Of a DNA stretch of 64,000 nt, positions 10,742 through 19,234 are shown in pieces (within the stretch, counting starts at the first letter, position 1; each line of letters starts with the position of its first letter). The position numbers were made by a program, and so were the translations under genes. Below the pieces are notes generated by a model that had not been told where the DNA came from, made no database searches, and saw nothing but the letters and a program-made list of their open reading frames with translations. The DNA comes from Listeria ivanovii subsp. ivanovii (GTDB lineage: Bacteria > Bacillota > Bacilli > Lactobacillales > Listeriaceae). The stretch is from positions 1,100,001-1,164,000 of the forward strand of contig NZ_LT906478.1 of assembly GCF_900187025.1 (NCBI RefSeq). Direction: 5' to 3'.

Positions 10742-11692
10742 TTGGAGGCGGAAATAATTAAAACAGTAGAATATATCAACATTAATGATAATAAACAATG
10801 TATTTCTGTACGCACAAAAAATATAAACAATCCGATTCTTTTATACTTACACGGCGGGCCTGGTGATGCCGCTTTACCCTTAGTTGCCAAATATAATAAA
10901 AATTTAGAAGATATCTATACAGTAGTAACATTGGAACAACGAGGTTCAGGAAAATCTTATTATCCTTTTTCTAAAGCGGAAGAGCTAACTATCAGTACTT
11001 TCATTGATGATATTTATAGCTTAGTTTTAATATTATTGAAGCGTTTTAAACAAAGTAAATTATACTTAGTGGGTCATTCATGGGGTAGTGTTTTAGGTAT
11101 GCAATTTATTCAGCTTTATCCAGAACTTGTTCATGCTTATATTGGTTGTGGTCAAGTGGTGAATATGAAAAAATCTTGTCAAGAAGCCCATGAATATGCG
11201 ATAAACAAAAATAAAGAAGCCGGAAAAATAAAGATGGTTGCAAAACTGGAAGCTGTTGATGTTTCCTATCAGCAAAAATTATGGCTAGATGACTTACTTT
11301 TTGTGACAGGCCAAGTGGTGAAGTTCAAAGGATCGCTTTATGGTAAAAAGAATTATAATCGGTTTATTTTGGATTTCTTTTTGTCATCTGACTATCGTCT
11401 AAAAGATTTAATTAATCGACAAAAAGGTTCTTTACAGTCAATAAAATACTTATGGCCGGAGTTAATGACAATTAATTTTGAGAATGTGACAAATTTTAAG
11501 GTGCCAATCATTTTTGTGGAAGGTAGACATGATAAGCATGTTTCTTCCTTACTCGCATATAACTATTATGAAACGATTCAATCGCAAAAACTTTTTTATT
11601 GGTTTGAAAAATCTTGCCATTTTCCGCAGTGGAGTGAGCCAGAAAGATTTTATGAGGTGATGGCTGCGATTATAAACGATACACAGAAGTAG
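10742..11692 (+). CDS. Alpha/beta hydrolase, proline iminopeptidase-like
   Basis: This protein of about 311-316 residues has LYLHGGPGD, the oxyanion-hole motif typical of proline iminopeptidases, then LEQRGSGKS, the nucleophile elbow GHSWGS and a late FVEGRHD acid with a C-terminal CHFPQ histidine. The catalytic triad is therefore complete. The start is odd: a strong GGAGGCGG ribosome site (10744-10751) is followed at correct spacing by ATT (10757), not ATG. TTG 10742 is in frame but overlaps that ribosome site. The gene may use ATT weakly or may have lost its start codon. Confidence 0.75.
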   Translation: MEAEIIKTVEYININDNKQCISVRTKNINNPILLYLHGGPGDAALPLVAKYNKNLEDIYTVVTLEQRGSGKSYYPFSKAEELTISTFIDDIYSLVLILLKRFKQSKLYLVGHSWGSVLGMQFIQLYPELVHAYIGCGQVVNMKKSCQEAHEYAINKNKEAGKIKMVAKLEAVDVSYQQKLWLDDLLFVTGQVVKFKGSLYGKKNYNRFILDFFLSSDYRLKDLINRQKGSLQSIKYLWPELMTINFENVTNFKVPIIFVEGRHDKHVSSLLAYNYYETIQSQKLFYWFEKSCHFPQWSEPERFYEVMAAIINDTQK

Positions 11693-11712
11693 TGGCATTA
11701 TAACTTAATAGC

Positions 11713-11743
11713 AAAAAAAGAAGGCGGATTCGCTTTCTTTTTG
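11713..11743. terminator. Bidirectional terminator hairpin
   Basis: Arms AAAAAAGAAGGCG and CGCTTTCTTTTT pair around GATT with one bulge. A- and T-runs on both sides serve the hydrolase gene from the left and the minus-strand monooxygenase gene from the right. Confidence 0.7.
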
Positions 11744-11761
11744 TGGCATTTTAAAAGCTAT

Positions 11762-12070
11762 TTACAAATGTACTTTCTCAGAACTCTCAAACATTTCAAT
11801 TGTATCTAGTTCCGCTTGGAAAAATTCTTTGGTGTAAGTTTGCTCGTGATGGGCATAAAAAGCAGCTTGGTTCTCCCATATTTCCCATAAATCAAAGCGA
11901 CCAACTGATTTTTCTAGCGGAACAACTTGAAACACCATACATCCTGGTTCAGCTTCTGTTTGATCACGCAAGTCCATTAAATGTTCCACCAGTTGCTCGT
12001 AGCTTACTTTTCCAGTTGTCTGAATGATGGCGGTGCAATATAAATAATCTGGCTGTTCTTTTAATTTCAT
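11762..12070 (-). CDS. ABM-domain (quinol monooxygenase-like) protein
   Basis: This 102-residue protein has a single antibiotic-biosynthesis monooxygenase fold. The IIQTTGKVSYEQLVEHLMDL strand-helix is followed by EPGCMVFQVV, and FDLWEIWENQAAFYAHHEQ carries the typical W-E-x-W/Y-x-N and AH motifs. Relatives such as YgiN act as small dimeric quinol oxidases or stress proteins. Start chosen at ATG 12070 behind AGGAGGAGAA; longer readings extend into the divergent MerR promoter. It is transcribed divergently from the MerR gene and is probably its target. Confidence 0.82.
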   Translation of the reverse strand: MKLKEQPDYLYCTAIIQTTGKVSYEQLVEHLMDLRDQTEAEPGCMVFQVVPLEKSVGRFDLWEIWENQAAFYAHHEQTYTKEFFQAELDTIEMFESSEKVHL

Positions 12071-12097
12071 TTCTTCTCCTCCTCTTAATATGTTAAG

Positions 12098-12119
12098 CTT
12101 AAAGTATGGAGTACACTCG
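12098..12119. promoter_or_regulatory. Probable MerR operator between divergent genes
   Basis: CTTAAAGTATGGAGTACACT contains the imperfect dyad AGTATGGAGTACACT (12103-12117). It sits in the 67-base gap between the monooxygenase and MerR genes, the usual position of a MerR binding site. Confidence 0.45.
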
Positions 12120-12137
12120 GTAGCAAGGAGGAATTCA

Positions 12138-12512
12138 ATGTTTATTAAAGAGTTTTCGAATAAAACGGGGCTATCCATTGATACGCTTCGATATTATGAG
12201 GAAGAAAAATTACTAATACCAACGAGAAATGAAAAAAATTACCGGATTTACAGCGAGGAAGACTTTTGCTGGGTGCAGTTATTGCTAAAAATGAAGCAAA
12301 CAAGGATGACACTTGCGAATATCAAGGGATTTGCGAGGTTGCAAAAACTTGGAGATGAATCGTTGCCGGAAAGGATTAAAATGTTGAATAACCATATGGG
12401 TGAACTTTATGAACAGCAAGCAAATCTAGCCGAGACAATTGCTTTTGTAGGGTATAAGATGGAAGGTTACCAGAAGAAAGTGGCTATCCAACAAGAGAGG
12501 ACGGATAGATGA
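12138..12512 (+). CDS. MerR-family transcriptional regulator (short)
   Basis: This protein of 124 residues has an N-terminal MerR winged HTH (FSNKTGLSIDTLRYYEEEKLLIP, residues 6-28) and a C-terminal coiled coil, with no separate ligand domain. This architecture is that of redox or aldehyde-responsive MerR proteins (AdhR/NmlR type), although no conserved sensor cysteine is seen. ATG 12138 lies behind CAAGGAGG. The gene overlaps the following Imm26-like gene by ATGA and is divergent from the monooxygenase gene. Confidence 0.85.
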   Translation: MFIKEFSNKTGLSIDTLRYYEEEKLLIPTRNEKNYRIYSEEDFCWVQLLLKMKQTRMTLANIKGFARLQKLGDESLPERIKMLNNHMGELYEQQANLAETIAFVGYKMEGYQKKVAIQQERTDR

Positions 12513-13654
12513 TCAACAAGAAAATAAGAGGAATTCTTGGATTAAAGCAAATTACTAAAGATGATCAAATAATATTGCTAGAGAATGCGAAAGTAATCAT
12601 TCGCAATAATTTACTTATAAAATTAATGATAGATGAATCGGATTTTTATAAAGAAATCGATTATAATCTTCCAGTTACGGAGGCAAATGAACTAATTGGA
12701 CGAAAAGGTTCTAAAACGAAAGCGCTAACATTGAATGCGATAATGCGTTCGAAAACCAAAGAAATGAGATTAAAGATAAATAAAGCGAGTCATAGAATAG
12801 AATTAAAATTGGGAGTCCAACATTTTCCGAATTTGTATTTTGGCGAAGAAGCTCTTTTAACGAAAGAAAATATTCAAAAAATGATTAGCGACACTTACGG
12901 AAGCTATGATGAGTGGACCAGGTTGTTAGCTAAATCAAATCTCAAAGTGAAGACAAGACAAACGATAAAACAAGGGGATATTTTTTCTTATCCGATTGGT
13001 AATGAATATGGTTTTGCTCTAGTGATTGGTTGTTTTCAAGCATACCGGAAGCAAGAGATAATACCAACAGATAGGAATCACTACCTTAAGTTAATGATGG
13101 GAGTGCCACTTGTTATTCGAACTTTTAATTATACCAGTGAACAAAACACAGTAGATACTGGTGTTTTACGTGAGCATAGCTTATTAAATCCGGAATTTAT
13201 TATGGATGATTTAGTTTTACGTGGAAAATTTCCTATTATTGGAACTATTAAACTAAAAGAAGCTGATATACTTTTGCCAATGAATTTTTCCTTTAATGGC
13301 ATTAGTACTACCTATGTGGGATATCAAACAATCGATGCATCTGATCTGGAAATTATTAAATGGCATCAAGCGGATATTACAGTAAGGTTTGATTGGGGTT
13401 TTGGAACTAAAACGATGGCAGCAAAAGAATTTTTAAAACGATGTGGTACGTGTGTGAAATTTCTACCTTATTCTGGTCTTGGAATGAATCCAGTGGCGAA
13501 TTTTTCGGAAAAGTTGCTTTCACCTGAGACGATATTTTCTGAAGCTGAGCTAAAACATATCTCGGAACTTTTAAATATAGATGTTGAAATGACCTTTGAT
13601 AGTTTTAATGAGGCATATGATGGGATTAATAGGCAGAAATTGTTAAATAGCTAG
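12509..13654 (+). CDS. Imm26-domain-like protein of unknown function
   Basis: This protein of 381 residues has no signal peptide. The N-terminal 140 residues are charged and unrecognised. From about residue 147, VKTRQTIKQGDIFSYPIG and EYGFALVIGCF look like the start of an Imm26 domain (a GDvFxiPl...ygfgrVi pattern), a fold known from polymorphic-toxin immunity proteins. A second half (about 240-380) ends in a helical tail. The gene starts within the MerR stop codon. No toxin gene is visible nearby, so an orphan immunity or regulatory role is only a guess. Confidence 0.55.
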   Translation: MINKKIRGILGLKQITKDDQIILLENAKVIIRNNLLIKLMIDESDFYKEIDYNLPVTEANELIGRKGSKTKALTLNAIMRSKTKEMRLKINKASHRIELKLGVQHFPNLYFGEEALLTKENIQKMISDTYGSYDEWTRLLAKSNLKVKTRQTIKQGDIFSYPIGNEYGFALVIGCFQAYRKQEIIPTDRNHYLKLMMGVPLVIRTFNYTSEQNTVDTGVLREHSLLNPEFIMDDLVLRGKFPIIGTIKLKEADILLPMNFSFNGISTTYVGYQTIDASDLEIIKWHQADITVRFDWGFGTKTMAAKEFLKRCGTCVKFLPYSGLGMNPVANFSEKLLSPETIFSEAELKHISELLNIDVEMTFDSFNEAYDGINRQKLLNS

Positions 13655-13682
13655 TTTTATCAGGAAAGGTTGTGGAATATAA

Positions 13683-14013
13683 ATGAAAAAATTAAAGCTA
13701 AAAATCACCATTGATAGACCAATTGGCTACATAGATAGATTTGGTAACAATTTACCCAATTAATTATGGCTTTGTAAGCGGGATTATTGGTGGTGATGAC
13801 GAAGAGCAAGATGTTTATATTATTTCTAGTAAAGTAGATAAACCAATGGAGAGTTTTACAGGAGAGTTAGTGGCAGTAATCACTAGAAAAGACGATAACG
13901 AGGAAAAATGGGTAGTGACTTCTCTAGAGGAACAACTTACTTTAGAAGAAATTAAAAATACTGTTCATTTTATCGAACAGTATTTTGCTTCGGAAATAGA
14001 ATTGATTAATTAA
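13683..14013 (+). pseudogene. Small inorganic-pyrophosphatase-like gene, frameshifted
   Basis: Translation from ATG 13683 gives ITIDRPIGYIDRFGN and then stops at 13761. In the +1 frame from about 13749 the sequence continues YPINYGFVSGIIGGDDEEQ, which together recreates the class I pyrophosphatase-like signature DRP-G-x(5)-G-x-x-YPINYG-V-GI-GGDGEEQDVY. A single extra A at about 13747-13749 (AACAATTTAC, expected AACATTTAC) explains the break. Without it the protein would be about 109 residues, the length of the small pyrophosphatase-like proteins of Bacillales. A ribosome site (AGGAAAGG) precedes it. Real decay or a sequencing error are both possible. Confidence 0.7.
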
Positions 14014-14115
14014 AGAAAAGCAGTTTTCAAAAGGGAAAAATATATCGGATAATGTTACATATGTATTCATTGAAAACACAGTTAGGCTAAGAAAATAGTG
14101 GCTAACCCTAACAGC

Positions 14116-14697
14116 TTAATTTATCATTATAAAAACGATGCCAATTATTATCACGAGGAGCGTAATGATTGCCAGGAATATTCCCATTGTAAATTCATTC
14201 GTTCCCAAGTATTTAATGGAGGAGATATCATCGCTCAATGAAGCCTTTTCTGATTTATAAAAATTAATTAATTTTATAAATCCCTTCCAACCAATAAAGA
14301 TACAGTTGATTCGTTCTACTTTATTTTCACCATGAAAAATTAATTCCATTGTCGGTGAGTTTCTAAGACCACTGCTAGCACGGAGGAAATTATAACTAAC
14401 TCTTTTTGTACTCGCTAGGTTTATTGTTGTTGTTTTAAAAAGTGTATGGAAAATAAAAGTTTCTTTTGTAGCTTGAATCCGTTTGGTGGGAATATAAAAA
14501 AGATAAGCGATAATACAAATTGCAATACATAAAATAACGAACCACAATATTGGTTTAGCAGCTTGATCAGAGGTAACAATAGCTAACAGCATCAAAAGAA
14601 TAACAGCACATAGCCAAGAGATGATATTGCCAATTATGCTAAGTTTATTAGAATAAAATTTGATTTTTAACACCTGCCTAATCTGGTTGAGAATCAC
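14116..14697 (-). CDS. Membrane protein with PH-like domain, unknown function
   Basis: This protein of 193 residues has two adjoining membrane helices (about 22-42 and 48-68), a soluble central domain (about 72-150) and a C-terminal helix (about 170-192). The soluble part (TKRIQATKETFIFHTLF ... LIFHGENKVERINCIFIGWKGFIKLINF) has the strand pattern and terminal helix of bacterial PH domains. The overall layout, two helices followed by a PH-like domain, is common in small Firmicute proteins of unknown role. No neighbour indicates a function. Confidence 0.6.
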   Translation of the reverse strand: MILNQIRQVLKIKFYSNKLSIIGNIISWLCAVILLMLLAIVTSDQAAKPILWFVILCIAICIIAYLFYIPTKRIQATKETFIFHTLFKTTTINLASTKRVSYNFLRASSGLRNSPTMELIFHGENKVERINCIFIGWKGFIKLINFYKSEKASLSDDISSIKYLGTNEFTMGIFLAIITLLVIIIGIVFIMIN

Positions 14698-14807
14698 TAA
14701 ATTAATAGAATACTATAGCGTGCATTTATAATAACATGACTAGACGATGCTATCAAGTTAGTAAAGAATACTAGTCCCGTATTAAAATAATAAAAAGGAG
14801 TGCGGAT

Positions 14808-17028
14808 ATGAAAAAATACACAATAACTGACAACGATACCTATTTAATAATTGAAAATGAAAATGGTGCAACTCTTGGTCTTGCAAAAGATAGCACAGTA
14901 GGAATTTTAGAAATGGATGGATTTGCTTTTAAAGATTTAAATAAAAATGGTCATCTAGATCCTTATGAAGATTGGCGTTTACCAATGGAGGAACGAATTA
15001 CGGATTTAGTTTCACAATTACCGATTGAAGAGATTGCGGGATTGATGCTTTATAGCGGGCATCAAAGTGTGGCGACGACGGGACGATTTGCTGAGATGTT
15101 TGCTGGGACTTATGATGGCTTGCCTTTAGCAGAGAATAACCAGGCAAAAATCTCGGATATTACGGACCAACAAAAGACGTTTTTACATAAGGATAGATTG
15201 CGTCACGTGCTATTAACTGCAGTAGAAGATACTGAAGCGGCAGTAACTTGGAGTAACCAAATGCAAGCTTTTGTGGAAAACTTGGATTTTGGTATTCCGA
15301 TTAATATGAGTAGTGATCCACGCCATACGAGCGAAGCGAATACCGAATTTAACGCTGGTTCTGGTGGTAATATTTCGAAATGGCCTGAACCACTTGGACT
15401 TGCTGCTACGTTTGACCCGGATGTCGTCAATCAGTTTGGTGAAATTGCTTCCTTAGAATACCGTGCGCTAGGAATTACGACAGCATTATCTCCACAAGTC
15501 GATATTGCAACTGAACCACGTTGGATGCGATTTAATGGTACTTTTGGAGAAGATAGTAAGCTAAGCGCGGATATGGCAAAAGCTTATTGTGAAGGCTTCC
15601 AAAATAGTGAAGAAGGCTTTGGAAGTGATAGTGTCAACGCGATGGTGAAACATTGGCCAGGTGGTGGTAGTGGGGAAGCTGGGCGTGATGCGCATTACGC
15701 TTATGGAAAATATGCTGTTTACCCAGGAAATAATTTTGATGAGCATTTAAAACCATTTACTGAAGGGGCTTTTAAACTGGATAAAACTGGTTCTGCAAGT
15801 GCAGTTATGCCGTATTATACAATTTCTTATGATCAGACTCCGAGTAATGTCGGAAATGGTTTTAATAGCTATTTAATTCAAGAGTTGCTTCGGGATAAAT
15901 ATAAGTATGACGGGGTTGTTTGCACGGATTGGAATATCACGCACGACAATCATCGTATGAGCCAATTTATTTCCGGGAAAAGTTGGGGTGTGGAAGAAAA
16001 AACGGTGGAAGAACGTCATTATCAATCAATTTTAGCGGGGGTAGACCAGTTCGGGGGAAATAATGATCTAAAACCCGTACTGGCAGCTTATGAAATGGGA
16101 AAAGAGGCATTTGGTGAAACAGCGATGCGAAATCGGTTCGAAAAAAGTGCGCACCGTTTATTACGTAATATTTTCCAAACAGGATTATTTGAAAATCCTT
16201 ATTTAGCACAAGGAAAATCGGAAGAAACGTGCGGAAATCCTGCGTATATGCAAGCCGGATTTGAAGCGCAAAAAAAAATCGATTGTTTTGCTTAAAAATA
16301 AAGCACAAGTTTTACCGCTAGTTAAAAAATTAAAAGTATATATTCCAGAACGCACTCGCCCAGAAACAATTGATTGGTTTGGCGAAAAGATTCCGGCAAC
16401 AAGTCAGTTTCCGGTAGATAAGCAAATCGTTGGTAAGTTTTATGAGTCGGTGGAAGAACCAGAAGAAGCAGATTTTGCGCTTGTTTTCATTGAATCACCG
16501 CAGTCTGTTGCCTACACAGAACAAGATGGTTATTTGCCAATTTCCTTACAATACCGCCCGTACACTGCAAAACTTGCTCGTGAAACAAGTATTGCTGGAG
16601 GAGATCCGCTGGAGGAGTCCACTAATCGTTCTTACAAAAACAAAACGAATAAAACGACAAATGAAGCTGATTTAGATGCTGTTTTAACAACGAAAAAAGT
16701 AATGAGAGATAAACCAGTGATTGTTTGTTTAGACAGCGCGAATCCAACGGTTGTCGCTGAATTTGAAGCGGCGGTAGATGGTTTATTGGTTCACTTTTCT
16801 GCTACCACACAAGCTTTACTGACGGTTCTTTGCGGCGAAACAGAACCAAGTGGCTTATTACCATTCCAAATGCCCGCAAGTATGGATGTCGTTGAAACAC
16901 AAAAAGAGGATGTTGCCCATGATATGACGCCTTATACAGATGAATTAGGCAATGTGTATGATTTTGCTTATGGGCTGGATTTTTCTGGTGTGATAGAGGA
17001 TGAACGCGTTAGGAAGTACCGGATGTAA
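14808..17028 (+). pseudogene. GH3 beta-glucosidase split by a frameshift at an A9 run
   Basis: Frame one (14808-16295, 495 codons) contains the GH3 barrel with the nucleophile D374 in VVCTDWN and the substrate-binding KHWPGGG. It breaks off as EAQKKIDCFA. The +1 frame continues directly with KSIVLLKNKAQVLPL, the conserved start of the second GH3 domain, to 17028. The junction is a run of nine A (16270-16278); eight would keep the frame. The combined length, about 740 residues, is right for the family. The second frame has only a weak TTG start at 16261. Either it is inactivated, a sequencing error, or rescued by polymerase slippage on the A9 tract. Confidence 0.8.
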
Positions 17029-17037
17029 GGAATCTTA

Positions 17038-17072
17038 AAAAAGGTGTTTAATAAAAAGTTAAGCATCTTTTT
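17038..17072 (+). terminator. Terminator after the GH3 gene
   Basis: Thirteen-bp arms with two G-U pairs (17038-17050 and 17060-17072) end in T5. Confidence 0.7.
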
Positions 17073-17099
17073 AAGATGTACTGGAAGAATGGAAATATC

Positions 17100-17453
17100 T
17101 TATTCCGACACTAACCTAGTCCCTTGGTGAAAAACAAGTTTCCAAGCACCATCTTCCAAAACCCATAAATTACTTCTCATCGTATAAGTGTTTTTCACGG
17201 TATCTTTTAGTTTGTAATAGCTAAGGACTTTCGTTTGATCGACTATTTTTATTGAATAGTTGATTATTTCTAGCGGATTGGTACTTAAAGAGGTCTGCGA
17301 TTTATAATAAGCATAGTCTGTCATTTGACCAGTTTGCGTTATTTCAATATACGATTCGCTTAAAATAGCTAAGATTTCTGTCATCGATTGTCGGTTGTTG
17401 ATCGATAAATGTATTTCATCCAACTTTTGGAAATTTTCCTTGGTTAATTCCAT
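17100..17453 (-). CDS. NTF2/SnoaL-like small protein (DUF4440 type)
   Basis: This 117-residue protein has an N-terminal helix pair (LTKENFQKLDEIHLSINN...) followed by a beta-sheet that ends in NLWVLEDGAWKLVFHQGTRL. This terminal W-x(5)-W-K-L-V-FHQGT motif is typical of DUF4440/SnoaL-like cone-shaped proteins. The catalytic role is unknown in most such proteins. Start chosen at ATG 17453, nine bases after GAAAGGG; the TTG at 17462 abuts the ribosome site. It is a single gene transcribed towards the GH3 terminator. Confidence 0.7.
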   Translation of the reverse strand: MELTKENFQKLDEIHLSINNRQSMTEILAILSESYIEITQTGQMTDYAYYKSQTSLSTNPLEIINYSIKIVDQTKVLSYYKLKDTVKNTYTMRSNLWVLEDGAWKLVFHQGTRLVSE

Positions 17454-17473
17454 GGATACCAACCCTTTCTATT

Positions 17474-17509
17474 AAAAAACAGGCTAACCATCATTAAGTT
17501 AGCCTGTTT
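17474..17509 (-). terminator. Terminator of the clpP1 gene
   Basis: Twelve-bp perfect arms AAACAGGCTAAC (17477-17488) and GTTAGCCTGTTT (17498-17509); on the minus strand the hairpin is followed by T-rich sequence. Confidence 0.85.
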
Positions 17510-17512
17510 GCG

Positions 17513-18085
17513 TTATTTTAAGCTGTCGCGATTTTCAATAATTTCATTTACGATGCCGTAATCTTTCGCTTCATTCACGGATAGCCAGAAGTTACGATCA
17601 GTATCTTGGGAGATTTTTTCATACGTTTGACCTGTTGCTTCGGCGATTAAGCGATTGATTCGTTCGCGCATCCGGATAATTTCTTTTGCTTCGATTTCGA
17701 TTTCAGTGCTTTGGCCTTGAACGCCGCCAGCTGGTTGGTGAATCATATAGCGGGTGTTTGGAAGGCTAAAGCGGTTTTCTTTTTCAGCAGCTAAGTAGAT
17801 GGTGATTCCGGCGCTTGCCACCCAGCCAGTTCCAACGACTTTGACTGTTGGTTTAATAAATTTGATCATATCATGGATTGTATCGCCAGCTTCGACATGT
17901 CCGCCTTGGCTATTAATGAAAACCGTAATCGGCTCATCGCTGATAGATTCTAGTAGTAAAAGCTGTTTGGAGACGTCTTCTGCTAGTTCTTGATTAATTT
18001 CACCATAAATTAAAACGGTTCGTGTATCAATTAATTTTTGGGTAAGGATATTCGTAATGTTTTCATTGTTTTTATTGTCTGCCAT
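17513..18085 (-). CDS. clpP1: ClpP1, divergent ATP-dependent Clp protease proteolytic subunit
   Basis: This protein of 190 residues has the ClpP fold. The nucleophile is S91 in VASAGITIYLAA (the usual motif is AASMG), the histidine is H116 in YMIHQPAGG, and the third position is N165 in DTDRNFWLS, where normal ClpP has Asp. This matches the second ClpP of Listeria, known to have an Asn in its triad, to be inactive alone and to form mixed rings with ClpP2. The N-terminus is shorter than many annotations. A strong AAGGAGG precedes the ATG. The gene stands alone with its own terminator, not beside clpX. Confidence 0.92.
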   Translation of the reverse strand: MADNKNNENITNILTQKLIDTRTVLIYGEINQELAEDVSKQLLLLESISDEPITVFINSQGGHVEAGDTIHDMIKFIKPTVKVVGTGWVASAGITIYLAAEKENRFSLPNTRYMIHQPAGGVQGQSTEIEIEAKEIIRMRERINRLIAEATGQTYEKISQDTDRNFWLSVNEAKDYGIVNEIIENRDSLK

Positions 18086-18174
18086 GAAAAATTCCTCCTT
18101 AAAAAGTCTAATATCACAAGTATCTTAGCATAATGGTCGAAAATGGTCAAACATTTTGAATAGAGTTAGCCACA

Positions 18175-18205
18175 TAAAAAGAAAACGCGTTTTGCCGCGC
18201 TTTCT
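18175..18205 (-). terminator. Terminator of the VOC-protein gene
   Basis: Arms AGAAAACGCG (18180-18189) and CGCGCTTTCT (18196-18205) pair with one G-U; the minus-strand RNA ends in U-rich sequence. Confidence 0.7.
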
Positions 18206-18214
18206 CTAGCGTGA

Positions 18215-18622
18215 TTATTCAAAAACCAGCTGCCATGTAACTCCGTATTTATCGGTTACCCATGCGACTTTTCGTAGCAATTCAACTGCTTCTGGTCCCA
18301 TCATCACTGTTCCTTCTTTGGAAAGTTTGTCAAATAAATCATCAAATTCACTTTCCGTACTAGCGAAGTAAATTGTCGAAGTGGACCAACTGAAATCTGG
18401 TGAGGCGTTACCTGTCATGTCCATTACCATGAAGGCAGCATTTTTAATTTCAAAAGTGCCGTTTAATACTTTGCCAATGTCACCGCCTTGTTCTGGTTTG
18501 GTAAAATAGGTAAGGGAGATTTTTTTTGCATCTGGAAAAGTCGCTAGATAAAAATTCATTGCTTCTTCGGCGTTTCCATTAAAAGTAAGGAAAGTCGAAA
18601 CAGGCTTTGCATGATTAAACAT
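18215..18622 (-). CDS. PhnB-like VOC (glyoxalase fold) protein
   Basis: This 135-residue protein resembles the 3-demethylubiquinone methyltransferase-like/PhnB branch of the vicinal oxygen chelate superfamily. It has FLTFNGNAEEAMNFYLATF at residues 11-29, FMVMDM, and a C-terminal RKVAWVTDKYGVTWQL that is diagnostic of the branch. Catalytic function is not established for these proteins. Start ATG 18622 lies behind AAAAGGAGGTAG. It is a single gene divergent from the precorrin-2 dehydrogenase gene. Confidence 0.82.
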   Translation of the reverse strand: MFNHAKPVSTFLTFNGNAEEAMNFYLATFPDAKKISLTYFTKPEQGGDIGKVLNGTFEIKNAAFMVMDMTGNASPDFSWSTSTIYFASTESEFDDLFDKLSKEGTVMMGPEAVELLRKVAWVTDKYGVTWQLVFE

Positions 18623-18713
18623 TTGTTCTACCTCCTTTTGATTTATTTCTAATATACCCGTAATTTAATGGAATTATGTGTTAAAATGAAGAAAAATGTA
18701 CGGGGGATAGACG

Positions 18714-19184
18714 ATGAAGTATCCGATTATGTTAGATTTAACTGGGAAAAAAGTGGTGATCATTGGTGGTGGGAAGGTAGCACTTCGTAAGGCCAAGGGA
18801 TTAGCGGAGGCGGCTGCGGATGTGCTAGTCGTTGGTTTAACTGTTTTACCAGAGATAAAGGAACTAGGTATTCAGGTTTTAGAAGAACGTTACCGAAAAG
18901 AGCATCTTTACGGGGCTTTTCTAGTATTTATTTGTACGGATAATCGCGAAGTAAATCAAGCCGTTGCCGAGGATGTTTCGGCTGATCAATTAGTTAATGA
19001 TACGACTAATCAAGCGAATGCTGATTTTTTTAATATGGCAACAGTGACAAAAAATGAGTTAGTCATTGGGATTTCGACAGGTGGCGGAAATCCAAGTTAT
19101 GCAAAAAAAGTGAAACTCGAAATAACTAATCTGGTAGAAACACTAGAAACGGAAGAAATTGCTTATCGTGTCAAAAAGAATTAA
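18714..19184 (+). CDS. Precorrin-2 dehydrogenase (SirC/Met8 type), stand-alone
   Basis: This 156-residue protein equals the N-terminal NAD-binding domain of CysG: PIMLDLTGKKVVIIGGGKVALRKAKGL at residues 4-30, then TDNREVNQAVAED and the NDTTNQANADFFNMATV signature. GGISTGG becomes GISTGGGNPS near residue 125. It oxidises precorrin-2 to sirohydrochlorin with NAD+, the entry to sirohaem and anaerobic cobalamin synthesis; no ferrochelatase domain is present. It lies about 1.8 kb before pduS but is closed by its own terminator. It could supply the pathway that starts at cbiA at the far end of the window. Confidence 0.85.
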   Translation: MKYPIMLDLTGKKVVIIGGGKVALRKAKGLAEAAADVLVVGLTVLPEIKELGIQVLEERYRKEHLYGAFLVFICTDNREVNQAVAEDVSADQLVNDTTNQANADFFNMATVTKNELVIGISTGGGNPSYAKKVKLEITNLVETLETEEIAYRVKKN

Positions 19185-19230
19185 AAGAGAGCTAAAAACC
19201 AACCGGAAAAATGGTTTTTAGCTCTCTTTT
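19183..19230. terminator. Strong bidirectional terminator
   Basis: Perfect 19-bp arms (19183-19201 and 19212-19230) beginning AAAAGAGAGC and ending GCTCTCTTTT serve the convergent dehydrogenase and TetR genes. Confidence 0.9.
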
Positions 19231-19234
19231 GGCT

